Of a stretch of DNA of 64,000 nt, positions 1-12,200 are shown in pieces (the first letter of the stretch is position 1; each line of letters starts with the position of its first letter). This stretch comes from Flaccisagitta enflata (Eukaryota > Chaetognatha > Sagittoidea > Aphragmophora), in assembly GCA_965153355.1 (NCBI GenBank), contig OZ231126.1, positions 48,856,001 to 48,920,000 of the forward strand, given 5' to 3'. A program made the translations under genes and the position numbers. Below the pieces are notes generated by a model that was given only the letters and a program-made list of their open reading frames with translations, had not been told where the DNA came from and did no database searches.

Positions 1-739
1 TCATCCTTGTCCGGAAAAATGATTCAACTTTACTCGCCGCTAAATCTTAATCGTTTTCCGATAAAAGAAAAGGAGATTTACACCTTGAGTTGCAATTCCG
101 ATTTGCCCAATTCCGATTTGCCTCATTCCGATCCTCCGACATGCATTCCGCGATGAATTCTAAATCAGAGAGTTGAGATGGAATACACAAGTACTGAACG
201 CCGTAGATGGATCGACAGATCGTCGTAGACGGCACTACCGATCGTCGGCTAGAGCGTCGGTATGAAAACCCGAGTGATGGGTTGGTCCGCCAGTTCACTT
301 GGGATTATTCTTGTTGGTTGGTCGACCAAACAGGTACTGATGGGTCCGTCAGTCCGTCAAAGCATCGCATTGATCAGTGGCCACGTAGGCCTGTCGATCC
401 GACCCTTCATCTCAGTCACTCACCTTCACGTCCACGCTTTAACAGATCTCGCTCGATCTTACGCTCTTCCGCCTCTTTACTTTCATTGCAACTTTTCCTC
501 GTTCTGCGTGAATATCCTGAGGGCGCGGCTGAATCCACGCTGGCGCCGTGACCCTCTGGGTGAGGCGACAAAAGTTATCCACAATTCAGCGTTGGAACCT
601 TATTCAGTCAATATTGGTGGGAACTAATCGCGTGTCGAAAATAAGTACATAAGAATGATTCAAGCGTTCCACCAATCGAGAAGGTAGGAAAATTTGTTTA
701 TTTACATCCTTTTGTCCTATCCACCAGAAAAGATAATGA
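1..739. other. Sequence downstream of PPP1R11, no gene recognised
   Basis: No open frame here resembles a known protein and the short frames on both strands overlap one another. A 14-base word (aattccgatttgcc) is repeated near positions 95-122. The stretch next to 740 is probably the 3' untranslated region of PPP1R11, which reads leftward. An exon of a gene lying mostly outside the window cannot be excluded. Confidence 0.4.
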
Positions 740-1337
740 TCAATGACCACCTCCAACCCCGTTACACCCTCCACCTCCATCATTTTTGCTTTCGTTTTTT
801 TCGTCATCTCGCCGGTTTCCCTCGCCCCGGTTTCCCTCGCCATCTCTCGCTGCAACAAAGTCTTTCGGCGTGTGATGAGAACAATGCTCACAATCGCTAT
901 CGCTGTCTTCGCTTTCGCTTTCACCAAACTTCAAGGGTTTCTTGTAAACGCAACAGCATTTTGATTTCTGAAAAAAAGGAGAATGAAGATTGCTAAGCCG
1001 ATAAAGTGAGAGTAGTTTTGAAAATGGGCAGAGTAAAAATTTGCACAAACGCTCGCGCTGCTATCCAGAAGAAATTCGCAGGGGCGGTCAACTTTATACA
1101 CGCCTGGAAACTCGTGCTCGCCAGGGTTACCTTTTTGTTCATATGCTCATTGTCGACAGTATCTTCAGTCCACTGCACTCGACGCGAAGGGGGCGGCTTT
1201 TTCAGCTTTAATTTCAACACTGCAGGTGAGGCGGCTCCTTCTCTTCCACCGGACCCTTCGACTTGGAGGACAGTTTGTGACCCGGATGCGCTAGTAGCCA
1301 TAGTTTTGGGAGCGATGCCAGCGTCAGAGTCGGGCAT
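740..1337 (-). CDS. PPP1R11: PPP1R11 / inhibitor-3 (PP1 regulatory subunit 11, RING-like E3 ligase)
   Basis: Two exons, 1337-1131 and 967-740, joined in phase 0 by a GTAACC donor and a TTTTTTCAG acceptor, give 144 residues; the human protein has 126. The diagnostic core is present: RRVQW (PP1-binding RVxF-like motif) followed by TEDTVDNEHMNKK, then KSKCCCVYKKP with its cysteine cluster and a second Cys/His cluster (CEHCSHH). Family members inhibit protein phosphatase 1, and the vertebrate protein has also been reported as an E3 ubiquitin ligase using the Cys-rich region. The tail after the Cys/His cluster is Gly/Asp/Glu-rich rather than proline-rich as in vertebrates. The start is the first Met of the open frame. 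It lies 221 bp downstream of the CGRRF1 stop on the same strand. Confidence 0.93.
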
Positions 1338-1558
1338 AACCTCGCATTTAAGTGTTTAGAAATTCAGAAAGCTATGATCCACGCGAGGGTTTTTGTCAAT
1401 TCAGCTTGTTGACCCAATACGGCGGTAAAATTAGTTGATGTGAGCTAAAAAATTAACCATACAAATTTTCCACTGAGGAATGAGTTGGAAACGACGACGG
1501 TAATAGCGGAAAACAAATGACAATTCTACATTTACACTGGAATTGGCAATTCCAAGCG

Positions 1559-4500
1559 TCATGAGATCACATTGTACGCGACGTCTAATTCGAAATGGGT
1601 TTGAATTACGCCTCTGCATACTGGACATCGTCGATCTCTCAGTCGCTCAAGACACGGAGGGCAAAGCGCGGCGTGACGGCAGGGCAACGTCACGACGGTA
1701 ACTGGAAGCGAGAGGCACACGGAACAATCTTCCGATCGTCGCGGAAATGAGGGCGAGGTTGGGGAAGATTCGTGGCTTTTGGGGGAGGCATAGGAAGACG
1801 ATAGATCGAAGTCAGAAAGCGAATCGCTTGACGTAGAGTCCATTAACGTCGACCGTTCATGGCGGTTATTTCCTTCTGCGGCGTCAATACGGGAAGCAGT
1901 CTCCGAGATAGATTCCGTTGTAGCATCCAAAATTCCGGAATCGGCGGAGGTTGGGATCGCAGGTACGTCGTTTAAACATTGTGGACTTTCCAGTTCAGTT
2001 TTTTCAACTTCCGTCGAGTTTTGACGTTGATTCGATCCGATTTCCGCTTTCACAAAAGACGCAGAGCGGTCGGGCGTTTCCTCCTCTTCCTCGGGTGGGG
2101 AACCGGAGGGAATGTAAGGCTGAAGACGGAGCTTCTGATCAGCGTTTGTTACGACGAAGGTCAGCATCGCGTGCGTATCCATTCTTTCTTTCTCTGTCGT
2201 TGGCGAGGTTGGCGCAGCCGTCCCCCGTCCTCCATCGTCATCTGCATCCTGAACATGAAAGACGGTGACTAACGCAACGACGCGCTGCGGTGACGAACCG
2301 TCGAAGTCCCGGATCTCTTCTTTCTTGGCGGCATTCCAGTCTAACCCCAAAACGGCGACCAGAGGATACCGAGTTCGCGGCCAAAGAGGACCTAAGGCAG
2401 CTGGAAAGGGGAAGTATGGGAGAATGAGACGGTGAAAGCGAGGGTAACGGATTTGAAGGCGAGGGGCTGGACGATGAATAGATACAGTAGATCTCGTCTA
2501 GACTTGAGATAACGGGGGCAAGCATTGACAGGAAAAACAAACGGGGTTTTAAAGGTCAGAGTGATATTTGGAAACAGACTTATAAAAAGTGGATGTCTAT
2601 TGCCCACGATAATAGATGTCATGGAAAACATCACGTATCTACCAAAGTATCAATATTGAACAGACCACAAGGATGCTTTATTGCCCACGATAGTTGGTTG
2701 CTTGCAAGAAACACATTTCCACGTGACCCCGCCAGCATCAATATTGCACAGACCATAAAGGATGTTTTTATTGCCCACGATAGCTGCTGTATTAATTTTA
2801 AACACATTTCCCATGTATTCTCATAAAGCACACATTTTTGAGAATTTTTTAGCTTTGAACATTTTTAAAATTACCATATATCCTTTCCCATAGCATGTTC
2901 TGTAAGAATGTCGCTCGCTTATAGGTTGCTAAGGGTTGTCACACATAGATATGCTACCTAGCAACGGCCAAATGAGCGACATTATTACAGAACATACTGT
3001 AGAAAGTTGCAGCAAAATTTGGATTTTTAGCAATGTTCCTTAAAATCTCTCAAAATATTGATATTTTAGCGAGAATACATGGAAATGTGTTTCCATGGCA
3101 ACCAGCATTCATGGGGAATTAAGCATCCTTTCGTCTTTCCACTGTATCAACTTTCAACATAAATCCACTCTTTTGCCACGTAAAGAACCTTGGCCAATAA
3201 TCATGACTCAAGATATTCAGGGCAATAACGCCCAGCAATAACCACTAACTTACCAGAAGTGATGGAACTGTGAGCAATAAACGGCTCTTCGAGACATGGG
3301 TCAACGATACGAGTATCGGTTTCGAGAGCCTCCCCCTCAAACAGCCTTCCCTCCGCCAAATGCGACAAAAAAGAGCGCCACGAGAGAGAGTCGAACCGTT
3401 GGTATAGCGCGTCGATCTCCAAGCCCCATGATAAGCACAGCACGGCCGATGAACGCGATGAGCGAAGGAGAGACACTCCCGAGGAGAAGGAGGAGGCCGC
3501 GGAGGAGGGAGGAGGTAAGGAAAGCGCGAACGGATTATCGATGCCGACGAGGAGAGTTTTAGGCGTTGGATCAAACAAACGCCGAGAGGCAGTGACGCCA
3601 AACCACGCGTCGAATGCGTCAAGATCAGCGTGCCTAGATAGTGGACAGGGACGTTAATATTCAAGGGACACTGAAGAACACTTGCTTACCATTAAAGGCG
3701 GCTCTCGCAGTAGGGAAAAACTGTCGTATAATGCTAGGATTTTCATCTTTTTCATTACATTCGCTTACTACTCGCGGACATGCGAATCAATACGTTGCTG
3801 TGTAGATCGGTCGGTCTGAAATGTTAAGTTGCGAGAGGTTTCTGCATTACTGCCCCTGCCCACCCGTCCGTAACTGGTGGTCCGTGTAGTCGGTCTTGTT
3901 ACGACACAATGAAAATTATCGTGACACTACAGTTTCGCCAGGAGCAAAAAAATGGTCATTGTTTTTACCAAAAACAAATGATTCACCTGATAGTACATGT
4001 CACTTGGGGTAGTTAACAGAAAAAATTAATGCAAAATCTCATCAAACAAAAAAGTTAGCGAGTTTTCCTTTAAAAAAAATCAGGCTTCTCAGGCCTCAAA
4101 TCAGGCTTCTCAGGCCTCAAATCAGGCTTCTCAGGCCTCAAATCAGGCTTCTCAGGCCTCAAATCAGGCTTCTCAGGCCTCAAATCAGGCTTCTCAGGCC
4201 TCAAATCAGGCTTCTCAGGCCTCAAATCAGGCTTCTCAGGCCTCAAATCAGGCTTCTCAGGCCTCAAATCAGGCTTCTCAGGCCTCAAATCAGGCTTCTC
4301 AGGCCTCAAATCAGGCTTCTCAGGCCTCAAATCAGGCTTCTCAGGCCTCAAATCAGGCTTCTCAGGCCTCAAATCAGGCTTCTCAGGCCTCAAATCAGGC
4401 TTCTCAGGCCTCAAATCAGGCTTCTCAGGCCTCAAATCAGGCTTCTCAGGCCTCAAATCAGGCTTCTCAGGCCTCAAATCAGGCTTCTCAGGCCTCAAAT

Positions 4501-5588
4501 CAGGCTTCTCAGGCCTCAAATCAGGCATCTCAGGCCTCAAATCAGGCTTCTCAGGCCTCAAATCAGGCTTCTCAGGCCTCAAATCAGGCTTCTCAGGCCT
4601 CAAATCAGGCTTCTCAGGCCTCAAATCAGGCTTCTCAGGCCTCAAATCAGGCTTCTCAGGCCTCAAATCAGGCTTCTCAGGCCTCAAATCAGGCTTCTCA
4701 GGCCTCAAATCAGGCTTCTCAGGCCTCAAATCAGGCTTCTCAGGCCTCAAATCAGGATTCTCAGGCCTCAAACCAGGATTCTCAGGCCTCAAACCAGGCC
4801 TCTCAGGCCTAAAAACCTCTCAGGCCTCAAATAAGGCCTCTCAGACCTCATAGGCCTATCAGACCTCAGAAGGCCCCTGACCTCAGATTAAGTCTTTCGG
4901 GCCTTTTGTTAGCCCTATCAGGTCTCAAATCAACTAAGCCTCAAATTAGTTCTTTCCCGCATCAAATCAGTCCTCAATAGCCTTTCAGGCCCTTATTCAG
5001 CCCCATGCCTATGATTAGCTTGTTCAGCCTCAAATCTGGCCTCTCAAACCTAAAATCAGGCCTCTCAAACCTAAAATCAGGCCTCTCAAACCTCATATCA
5101 GGCCTCTCAGACCTCAAAATAGCCCCCTCGACCTCAAAATAGCCCCTTCAGACCTCAAATCTTGGAATGAATGGACAGACGAACGAATGAAAGTCCCCGT
5201 GTTCTACAGGACTTCGTCCCCTTCGGGGCCGCTGCCCTGCTTCCCCCCACTCAAATTCACAATAATCAGAGCAGTGCAACGGGTATCGCTGACAACATAT
5301 GGCCCTTGGGCGACCTGTTAATTTGTCTAACAATCGTCTGTTGTGCCGACTGAATGACTGACTGACTGACACTTTGCATACTGAAGCGATGAGATCGAAA
5401 GCTTCAGAACTCGAAAAATCTCACCTCGAAAAAAGGCAAAAGACAGCGATGGCTAGCACTAGGGAGCCGAGCAGTACGTAGAGTTGGCCGGATTCTCCGC
5501 TGCCAAAATCGAAATTGCGCAAATTCTCGACGCCGGCGCTTCCGAGGGAATAAAGACGAAGACCGATTTTCCCCCAAAGCGCCAACAT
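1559..5588 (-). CDS. CGRRF1: CGRRF1-like membrane-anchored RING finger E3 ligase
   Basis: Three exons: 5588-5425 (N-terminal hydrophobic segment LYVLLGSLVLAIAVFCLF), 3633-3254 and 2391-1559. All junctions keep phase: AG|G forms an Arg codon, and the second junction gives TSGPLWPRTRYPLVAVLGLD. The middle region aligns with vertebrate CGRRF1 (IDNPFALSLPPPSSA near residue 80, then RYPLVA and VVALVTVFHVQD). The C-terminus is a C3HC4 RING: CSVC, LPCRHAALCPPC, CPVC, ending HFEL. The vertebrate protein is an ER-membrane ubiquitin ligase that restrains growth signalling. An acidic Ser-rich insert of about 120 residues before the RING is longer than in human CGRRF1. The N-terminal helix fits membrane anchoring. 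Exon 1 starts 111 bp after the RPC9 stop. Confidence 0.92.
2483..3205. mobile_element. Non-autonomous inverted-repeat element, family 1 (copy A)
   Basis: The left end (cagtagatctcgtctagact at about 2485) is the same sequence that bounds both sides of the element at 62329-62830. The interiors also match: a ttattgcccacgata word occurs three times, and both copies contain a stretch resembling agagttgtagcaaatttg followed by aatacatgga and gtggcaacc. No transposase is encoded. The right end here is degenerate. It lies mostly in CGRRF1 intron 2. Confidence 0.6.
4080..5165. repeat. 21-bp minisatellite in CGRRF1 intron 1
   Basis: The unit aggcttctcaggcctcaaatc is repeated almost perfectly about 32 times from 4080 to about 4760, then decays into related imperfect units to about 5165. 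Because 21 is a multiple of three, the minus strand reads as an open frame of the heptapeptide RPEKPDL. This is an artefact of the period, not a gene. The array ends next to a GC-rich conserved module at about 5200-5295. Confidence 0.9.
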
Positions 5589-5699
5589 GTTGGCGAGTTT
5601 AAAGGAGGCTTTCAGACAGCGTGCGGAATAGTATGAAGGAGAAGAATAGGACGAGGAGGACGGCAGCAGTGAAACAAAGGTAAGAAAGGGACTGACAAT

Positions 5700-7980
5700 T
5701 CAATCGGCACCATCGCCGCCAGCTTCGGTAACTTGCTGTTGGTTTTGATCGTCGTCCTCTTCCGCGTCGTTACCAGGGATTGTTCTTTGAATGATCTCTA
5801 ATAATTGTTCAACCTGTAAAGTAAAATGGAATAGCAGCCCAAAGGCAGTAAGTTTTCAGCGGTACCCGTGCCCTGCTTAAGTAGTGTGTGATTTAAGTTG
5901 AGGGGGGAGCAGGGCAGCGGCCCCGAAGGGGACAAAGTCCTGTAGAAAACAGGGGGAATCTGTCCGTCCATCCGTCCGTCCTTTCATCCCCCCGCCCCAT
6001 CCTCAGGGCTTTGTCTCCTTTGGGGCCTATTCTGACCCAAATTCTGCCAAATAGCCCAAATCCAAGCAATATGGCCCAAATCTAAGCAAAATGGCTCAAA
6101 TCCAAGCATAATGGCCTAAATCCAAGCAAAATGGCCCAAATCTGGTCAGAATCTAAGTATTGGAAGCCACAACATAGGTCTAAGGGGCTAAAATGAGGGA
6201 CCTCAGGCCAGAATTGGGCTTTTTTGGCCAGATTTAGGCCATTTTGCTTGGATTTAGGCCATTATGCTTGGATTTGAGCCATTTTGCTTAGATTTAGGCC
6301 ATATTGCTTGGATTTGGGCTATTTGGCAGAATTTGGGTCAGAATAGGCCCCAAAGGAGACAAAGCCCTGAGGATAGGGCGGGGGCAACGGACGAACATAC
6401 GGACGGACGGACAGATTCCCCCTGTATTTTACAGGACTTCGTCCCCTTCGGGGCCGCTGCCCAAAAGTGGGCTACTTGACAGAACTTGCAGAAACTTAAA
6501 TTTAAGTGAAATGAAATTCAACGTCGTCATTACAAACTGGGCCATGTCACACCTGTTCATCGGTAAATCTTTCGACGCTCTCTTCGATGAGAAGTTGAAT
6601 TTCAACTTCGGTGGTGGGTCGCAGATTGAGGCACTGAAGTTTCTCCGCCTTAGTTAATTTGAATGGCGCTACCTCGCGCAAAAATGCGGAAATCGACTTC
6701 GGAAAATCAAGAGTGAAAGAAAATCAGTTCAAGCTTCTCTACAACGGTTCAGTAGGGACTGATGGGGTAAAATGGGTCACAATATCGTTGCGGACGGGTG
6801 GGCTGGGGCATACAACCCCCATCCACACCCTCGCCCACCCCATACACACACTCAAAAACAGACCAGTTCAGCTGCAGCATCAAAAGTGCGCGTTTTCCCA
6901 CTCGATCATTACGGACCGACGGACGGACAAAGCCTCTTATAGAATTGCGTGTCCGCAACTAAAGAGTGGGTGTCCCAATTAACCACTCGTGACCCATTTT
7001 GACCCATCTTGCCCCACTCTACCCCACTCAAGCATGACAGACGCCAAAGGCATCATTTCTCAACGCTAACATCATCAATCCTATCGAATAAAATCTCTCA
7101 TTCATCAACAGTTCAACACGCGACTTATACATTACGTCTGTCAGAGTGCCTAGAAAAGCCCAAATTAAACTTTGCTCCTCAAAAATATTTTTCCTTTGCA
7201 AAAATGCATTCAAATGAGCCATCGCGCGACTATCAAATCAATCAGGAACCATCTTTAGGGTGACTTTGAAGTTTCCATAGATCTGAATGAGAAAGATGAA
7301 ATTTGCATCATGGAAAAATAGATTCCAATGATGATTCAATGGAAACTTCAACCTCACCCTAAAGATGGTTCCCAATTGATTTGAAAGTTGCGCAATGGCT
7401 CATTTGAAAGCATTTTTGCAAAAGAAAAATATTTTTGAGGAGCAAAGTATAATTTTGGCTTTTCTAGGCACTCTGACAGACGTATTATACATCCATTGAA
7501 ATGTAAAACCCATCAAAGTATCCAGCATCAAAGTTTTAGGCGAAGGGCGACCCAACCACTTTTTCAGTCGGGTCAGTTGGTGACAGACTTCTTTTGCTAT
7601 CTCTGCTCACCCGCACTCCACTACTAATAGGCTGATCCGTTCTCCAGTAACGAGCCAAAAGTGATGAGAACCATACCTCTTCACTTTGAAGTTCGCAAGT
7701 AGTTTGTTTCTCGATATATTTGACAGTCTCGTAAGCGATAGTATGCATATTCTGAAGAGGGCCGTCAAGTTTCTTCTTTGCTTCTTTTTCGCGGGGCTTT
7801 GATTGAACTTCACGTATGAAATTATAAACCTGGGGTAGGGCGAAGGGATAACTTGATAGATCCGAAATTTATACACTGTAGAAGAGTTAACAATGATGAG
7901 TGCCGGAACAAATAAGATTTCAACCGGTACAACACCTCAAAATTGGAGAGCATGGCGACGTTCGGTGATTTTACTTCCAT
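5700..7980 (-). CDS. CRCP: DNA-directed RNA polymerase III subunit RPC9 (CRCP)
   Basis: Four exons: 7980-7936, 7829-7677, 6696-6553 and 5813-5700, phase 0 throughout, giving 151 residues against 148 in human. The N-terminus [15 protein letters not shown] matches the human start, followed by the block [13 protein letters not shown] and the hallmark [18 protein letters not shown] and [18 protein letters not shown]. The tail is acidic and Gln-rich. RPC9 pairs with RPC8 in the stalk of RNA polymerase III and takes part in initiation at tRNA and 5S genes; vertebrate CRCP is also described as a CGRP receptor component. The exon 3 acceptor at 6696 was chosen because it gives exactly the vertebrate spacing between QSEE and KLTKAEK. 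The exon 1 donor (GTGTTG) is weak. Confidence 0.95.
5858..6476. repeat. Foldback element with conserved GC-rich ends in RPC9 intron 3
   Basis: Two arms of roughly 250 bp (about 5895-6146 and 6225-6476) are near-perfect reverse complements around a spacer of about 80 bp. Each arm ends in the module cagcggccccgaagggg plus aagtcctgtag and then a GTCC-rich run. The inner part of each arm is a tandem series of a word like gcccaaatccaagcaaaat. A copy of the gcggtacccg..gccctgctt module flanks it on the left. Confidence 0.85.
6770..6972 (+). repeat. GACN-palindrome dispersed repeat, copy 1
   Basis: It has the family layout: gttgcggacgggtgggctggggc at the left, then cttttcccactcgatca-like sequence, then a GACN run (accgacggacggacaaagcc), then tcttatagaattgcgtgtccgcaactaaa. 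It lies in RPC9 intron 2. Confidence 0.75.
7121..7500. repeat. Foldback element in RPC9 intron 2
   Basis: The arm at about 7121-7265 (from acgtctgtcagagtgcctag to accatctttagggtgac) is inverted at about 7345-7500, with around 85 bp between them. No coding sequence is present. Confidence 0.8.
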
Positions 7981-9243
7981 GATGTGTGCAGAATATCTCG
8001 TAGTTAAATCCTATGGCCGCCTGTTCATCGATATCCGTCGCATTGCTTGTTTGGACGTAATTGACGACTGAAGCGTTAAGATCGCAACATATTATCTAAA
8101 TAAGCAGTTGACAGTTTGAGTCCCGCGGACAGAACGAATGCCCAGCTGCAGATGACGATGGCAATAATGAGACAGTTAAGAATCAAGGCAACCGTTCGGG
8201 GCGAGAATTTCAAATACATCACGACATTTAGAAAATCATGGTCGCTCCGATGATGGTACGGAGTAAGATAGTGGGTTGGCACTCAATTAGCCAGGATATC
8301 TTCTAAGCCAGTGTCCTTTGAAATATTAACCGTCCTAAAAGCGCTAAATGAAAAAAAAAATGCGGAATGCAAAGTTGACAATCATTTCCTATCGCGTCTT
8401 ACATGCGCCTCTTAATTACATTCCGCGACTAAAAATGCGGAATGCAAAGTTGACAATCATACAAATAACAAACGTCTGAGAAGCGAATCAAAGGTCGATG
8501 GCACTACATGTATATGTAATTTGGGCGAATGGGAAAGACGAGGAGAGAGGGAGCAAAACGAGGCAGACTATTCGTTGGGTGGTCGGGGTATGAATGGCAC
8601 AAATTGGAGAAAACGCACGAGAATGCGAGAACGCGTAAAAATACCGTTAACTTCCTGGAAGGGAAACACAAATGATACCCTTGGCGTCGATCTTCAAACA
8701 TTTGCTTTACGTCGATTCTGCCATTTAAACAAACAGTTAGCCATAGGCTTGCATCAGGGTGGCGACAAAAACGTACAAAACGTTCTAAGATTTAATTCAA
8801 TCATACAACCGTCAACCGAAATGTCAGCATTATCAATGTCTTGCACTCCTTGTTATCAGGCGACTTAACAAAAGAAATTTTAAACTTAAACTACAAAACG
8901 TGAAAGCAACGGCAAAGATAGTATCATTAGTCATGATAAAACTTGATTGAGAGAGACCTAGGGAATCACCTTTTTCCATAAAGCAGTCTTTCAAGTTTCA
9001 AAGTTCCATATCAACTTTAAATAAAACAAGACGACGTGGGGGATAAGAAAAAAAAGTATCACGCAGTTTTGTCTTTTGTTGGGTATGTATGATCCATTAT
9101 TTCGCGAAGTTGGGCGAGAGAAGAGAAGGAAGAGTTCAGAGTTATTGATTTTTTTCCCGCCCTCCGAGGTCGTTACGTCGTGGTCGACGACGATGACCAC
9201 TCGCCATTAACGACGCGCTGATGACGAAGAGCGATGAGCAGAT
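7981..9243. other. Intergenic region between DDX19 and RPC9
   Basis: This holds the RPC9 upstream region and the DDX19 3' flank. A 28-bp word beginning aaatgcggaatgcaaagttg is present twice in direct orientation, at about 8359 and 8432. A minus-strand frame at 8282-8076 contains one hydrophobic stretch (LILNCLIIAIVICSWAFVL) but no splice partner or family could be assigned. Confidence 0.4.
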
Positions 9244-12200
9244 TTACCGTTGCTCCAGCTTTTCCAGCTCGTCGACATCGTCGGCGTCCAATCTGTGATG
9301 GGAGCAAAAATATGACAAGTTAGGAAACTACTGGCACTTGCAACGGTCTTTAAATGAACTTCGCATTTACGATTGTAGTATCGACCTATCTGCTCACTTA
9401 TCAATAGTCTTTCCGAAGTGCTGCCTAATTTTGTTCAGATCTTCTCTGCTTTTGGGACTGTCCACCATGTTGATAGCGAGACCCTTTTTGCCGAAACGAC
9501 CGGTCCGCCCGATTCGATGGAGATAAGTCTCAAAATCGGGTTCTTTGGTTTCGTGGACGATGGGTAAATCGAAGTTGATCACCACCGTCACCTACGGAGA
9601 AGAAAAATGAAACAGAGGGGGGGGGGGAGAGGAGAAGAGTATTAGAATTTGTGCAGATTGCGACAACACTAGAGACGGAATAACTTTTAGAGCCCACACC
9701 TACCAGACCAAACGGTACCTGATAGAGAATTAACATTTGGTATGACGAGCCTTCAACATATAGGCTGTGGTAAATAGTCAGGGCACTGTAAATTGCGGAT
9801 GGGGCCTTTTGTCATAAGTCAGATCACCGTATTTTGCTTAAGCAAGCGTCAATTTGGTTACATGAGGGCAGTATACTAGTAATACTAGATACACACGGCT
9901 ATTACTAAGTAAAACGCGCACGGCACATGAGCGCATTCGGCGCACGCGCACAGACGCGCTAGTATCGATAGCGTCACACCTGCGCGACGTCGATCCCTCT
10001 CGCAGAAACGTTGGTCGTAATGAGGATCTTTTCGTTTCCGGCTCTGAATCGGTTGATAACGGCGGCGCGCTGTTCGATCGTCAACTCCCCACTCAACATC
10101 GCCACTCGATGACCTTCCTCGCTCAGTTTACCGGCCAACCACGAAGCAGTCTTTCGCGTATGACAAAAGATGATACACTAAAGAAACGAGAAAGGAATCA
10201 GTTCTTTGGAAAAGCCGGTGATGTTTTTGTTCGGTGCCTGTTGTGTTTTTGTTGTTTTGTTGTGGTTCCGCAGTTTTTTTGTGGTTGTTTTTGTTGTCGT
10301 TGAGATTGTGTTGATAATGGCGCCTTGTTGTTGTGGTTTAGTAGTTTTATCTTGCGGTTGTTGTTAAAGTTTTGTTTTAGTTGCGAGTTTGTTCCTGCTT
10401 TGCGATTGTAGTGTTAATGTTGTTTTGGTGCAGTTTTGCGTTTTGCGTTTCGTAGATAATGTTATTCCGTCGATCAGTTTCAGTAGTTTTTTCTTTTGAC
10501 TGATGTGGGAGTTAAGCTGTTGTTGCAATTTTGTGCCATTGGTTTTTTTTTTTTTTTGTTTTTTTTTTTGTCGTGTATCTTTATTCTTCATGTTTTTGTT
10601 GGTGCAGAAACATAACCAAAGCTCTGACTGATAACTTTCTCTTCCTTCATTCATTCATTCATTTATTCACTCTCGTTTGATTGTGCATACTTGACCGATG
10701 GTGATGGTTCCATACAGATTGGCGATGGCATTGTGTTTCTGCGACAGATTTTGACACTCGATGTAGTACTGACGAATGTTGTCCAAGCTTTCCTAAAAGG
10801 GAGTAAATATTCACAAGATATCCGTGAAGGAAGAATGATTATGGTCGATCAAGGGTTTACCTAGACGTGCACTAGTTTTCCTGTAAGAGCGTTTCTCTTC
10901 TCGGCAACTGACCTCTTCACGTCGTAATCGGATAATGAGAGGATCGACGACGACTCTTTCGGCGAAATTCATGACTTGAGGCGTGTAAGTCGCACTGCAA
11001 AAGAGAACAAATTTAGTATAAATCAAGCGCCAAAAATATAGAGAGAAGTCAGGGCATATAAGCGCAAAGGGCGGCGATCCTGAGACTTTTCTTGTAATGG
11101 GCAAGGGCAGCGATAAAAACAAGTGACGCGAAGTCACAATATCGTTGCGGACGGGTGGGCAGGGGCGGCCAACCCCCATCCACACCCAACGCCCCACCCA
11201 ACCCCCCTTCCAACACAGACGCATACACAACTAGTCATCCAAGGATCGCACATGATCAGCGGTACCCGATGCCCTGCTTAGAGTGATCAAGTTAAGTAGT
11301 GGAGTGAGAGCAGGGCAGCGGCCCCAAAGGGCCGATGTCCTGTAGGACACAGGGGTGAATGTTGAGACGTCCAGAGGCGGATTTGAAGTCGGGATGGCAG
11401 AATTTAGTCCAACAGAGCAGATTAGAGGTTTTGGGGGCAGGCTTGAGGCGACGGACGGGCACGGCCAATTATAGAGATGCGAGGACGCATCTAAAAACCT
11501 GAAGAGAAGTTGCTGGCAGTTTTGTTTGTCAAGAAGTCTGTGAAGGCGAATGGATTGATCTTGATGTCCCTGGGTGTCGATCATAACGTCGGCTTCGTCC
11601 AGCACAAAAACCTAACGATGGGGTTGACACGTGATACAACGTTAACCGCTTTCAACATTGCAAACTTCAAAGGCAGCAAAAAACAACTTTAGAACGGCTC
11701 AAACAGGGACGGATTGCTGCAATGCAATGTAGTTTGGAGTGCATTCGCAGGGTCTACGAAGACTACCTTGATTTTCTTCATGTCAAAGAACTTGAATTTT
11801 TGCGCCCAATCGAGCATGGTGCCTGGAGTTCCGATAACGATCTGTTCCGTCAATTTAGTCCCGCGTGGCTGCATGTTCCCTCGCACGGCGTAAGCGATCT
11901 GAAAGACATCATTTGCGGTAACAAAAATATTTTTATTTTAGCATGGCTGGGGCATGAAGTACTTCGGATGCTGCGTTGCGACCATAACCCATCTAACCGG
12001 CCCAGTTTGACTGAATGGTCACCGCAGACATGTAACTACAAATAGTTTATAAGAAAGCATGTTAAATCCGAATTCCGAACCTTGAAATTGGGATAGTATT
12101 TTGCCATTTCTTCGACGACTTTCCCCGTCTGCAACGCCAATTCATACGTAGGCGAAAGTAAAAGCGCCTGTAAGCAAAGAGAGAGGGTCGGTTTTGACAC

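Noticed and set aside
4070-4792. Open frame of about 240 codons made of RPEKPDL heptads on the minus strand
   Set aside because: It exists only because the 21-bp satellite unit is a multiple of three. There is no start context, splice signal or non-repeat part.
8076-8282. Short minus-strand frame with one transmembrane-like stretch
   Set aside because: No splice partner, no start context and no family resemblance. It lies between RPC9 and DDX19 and is not clearly conserved coding.
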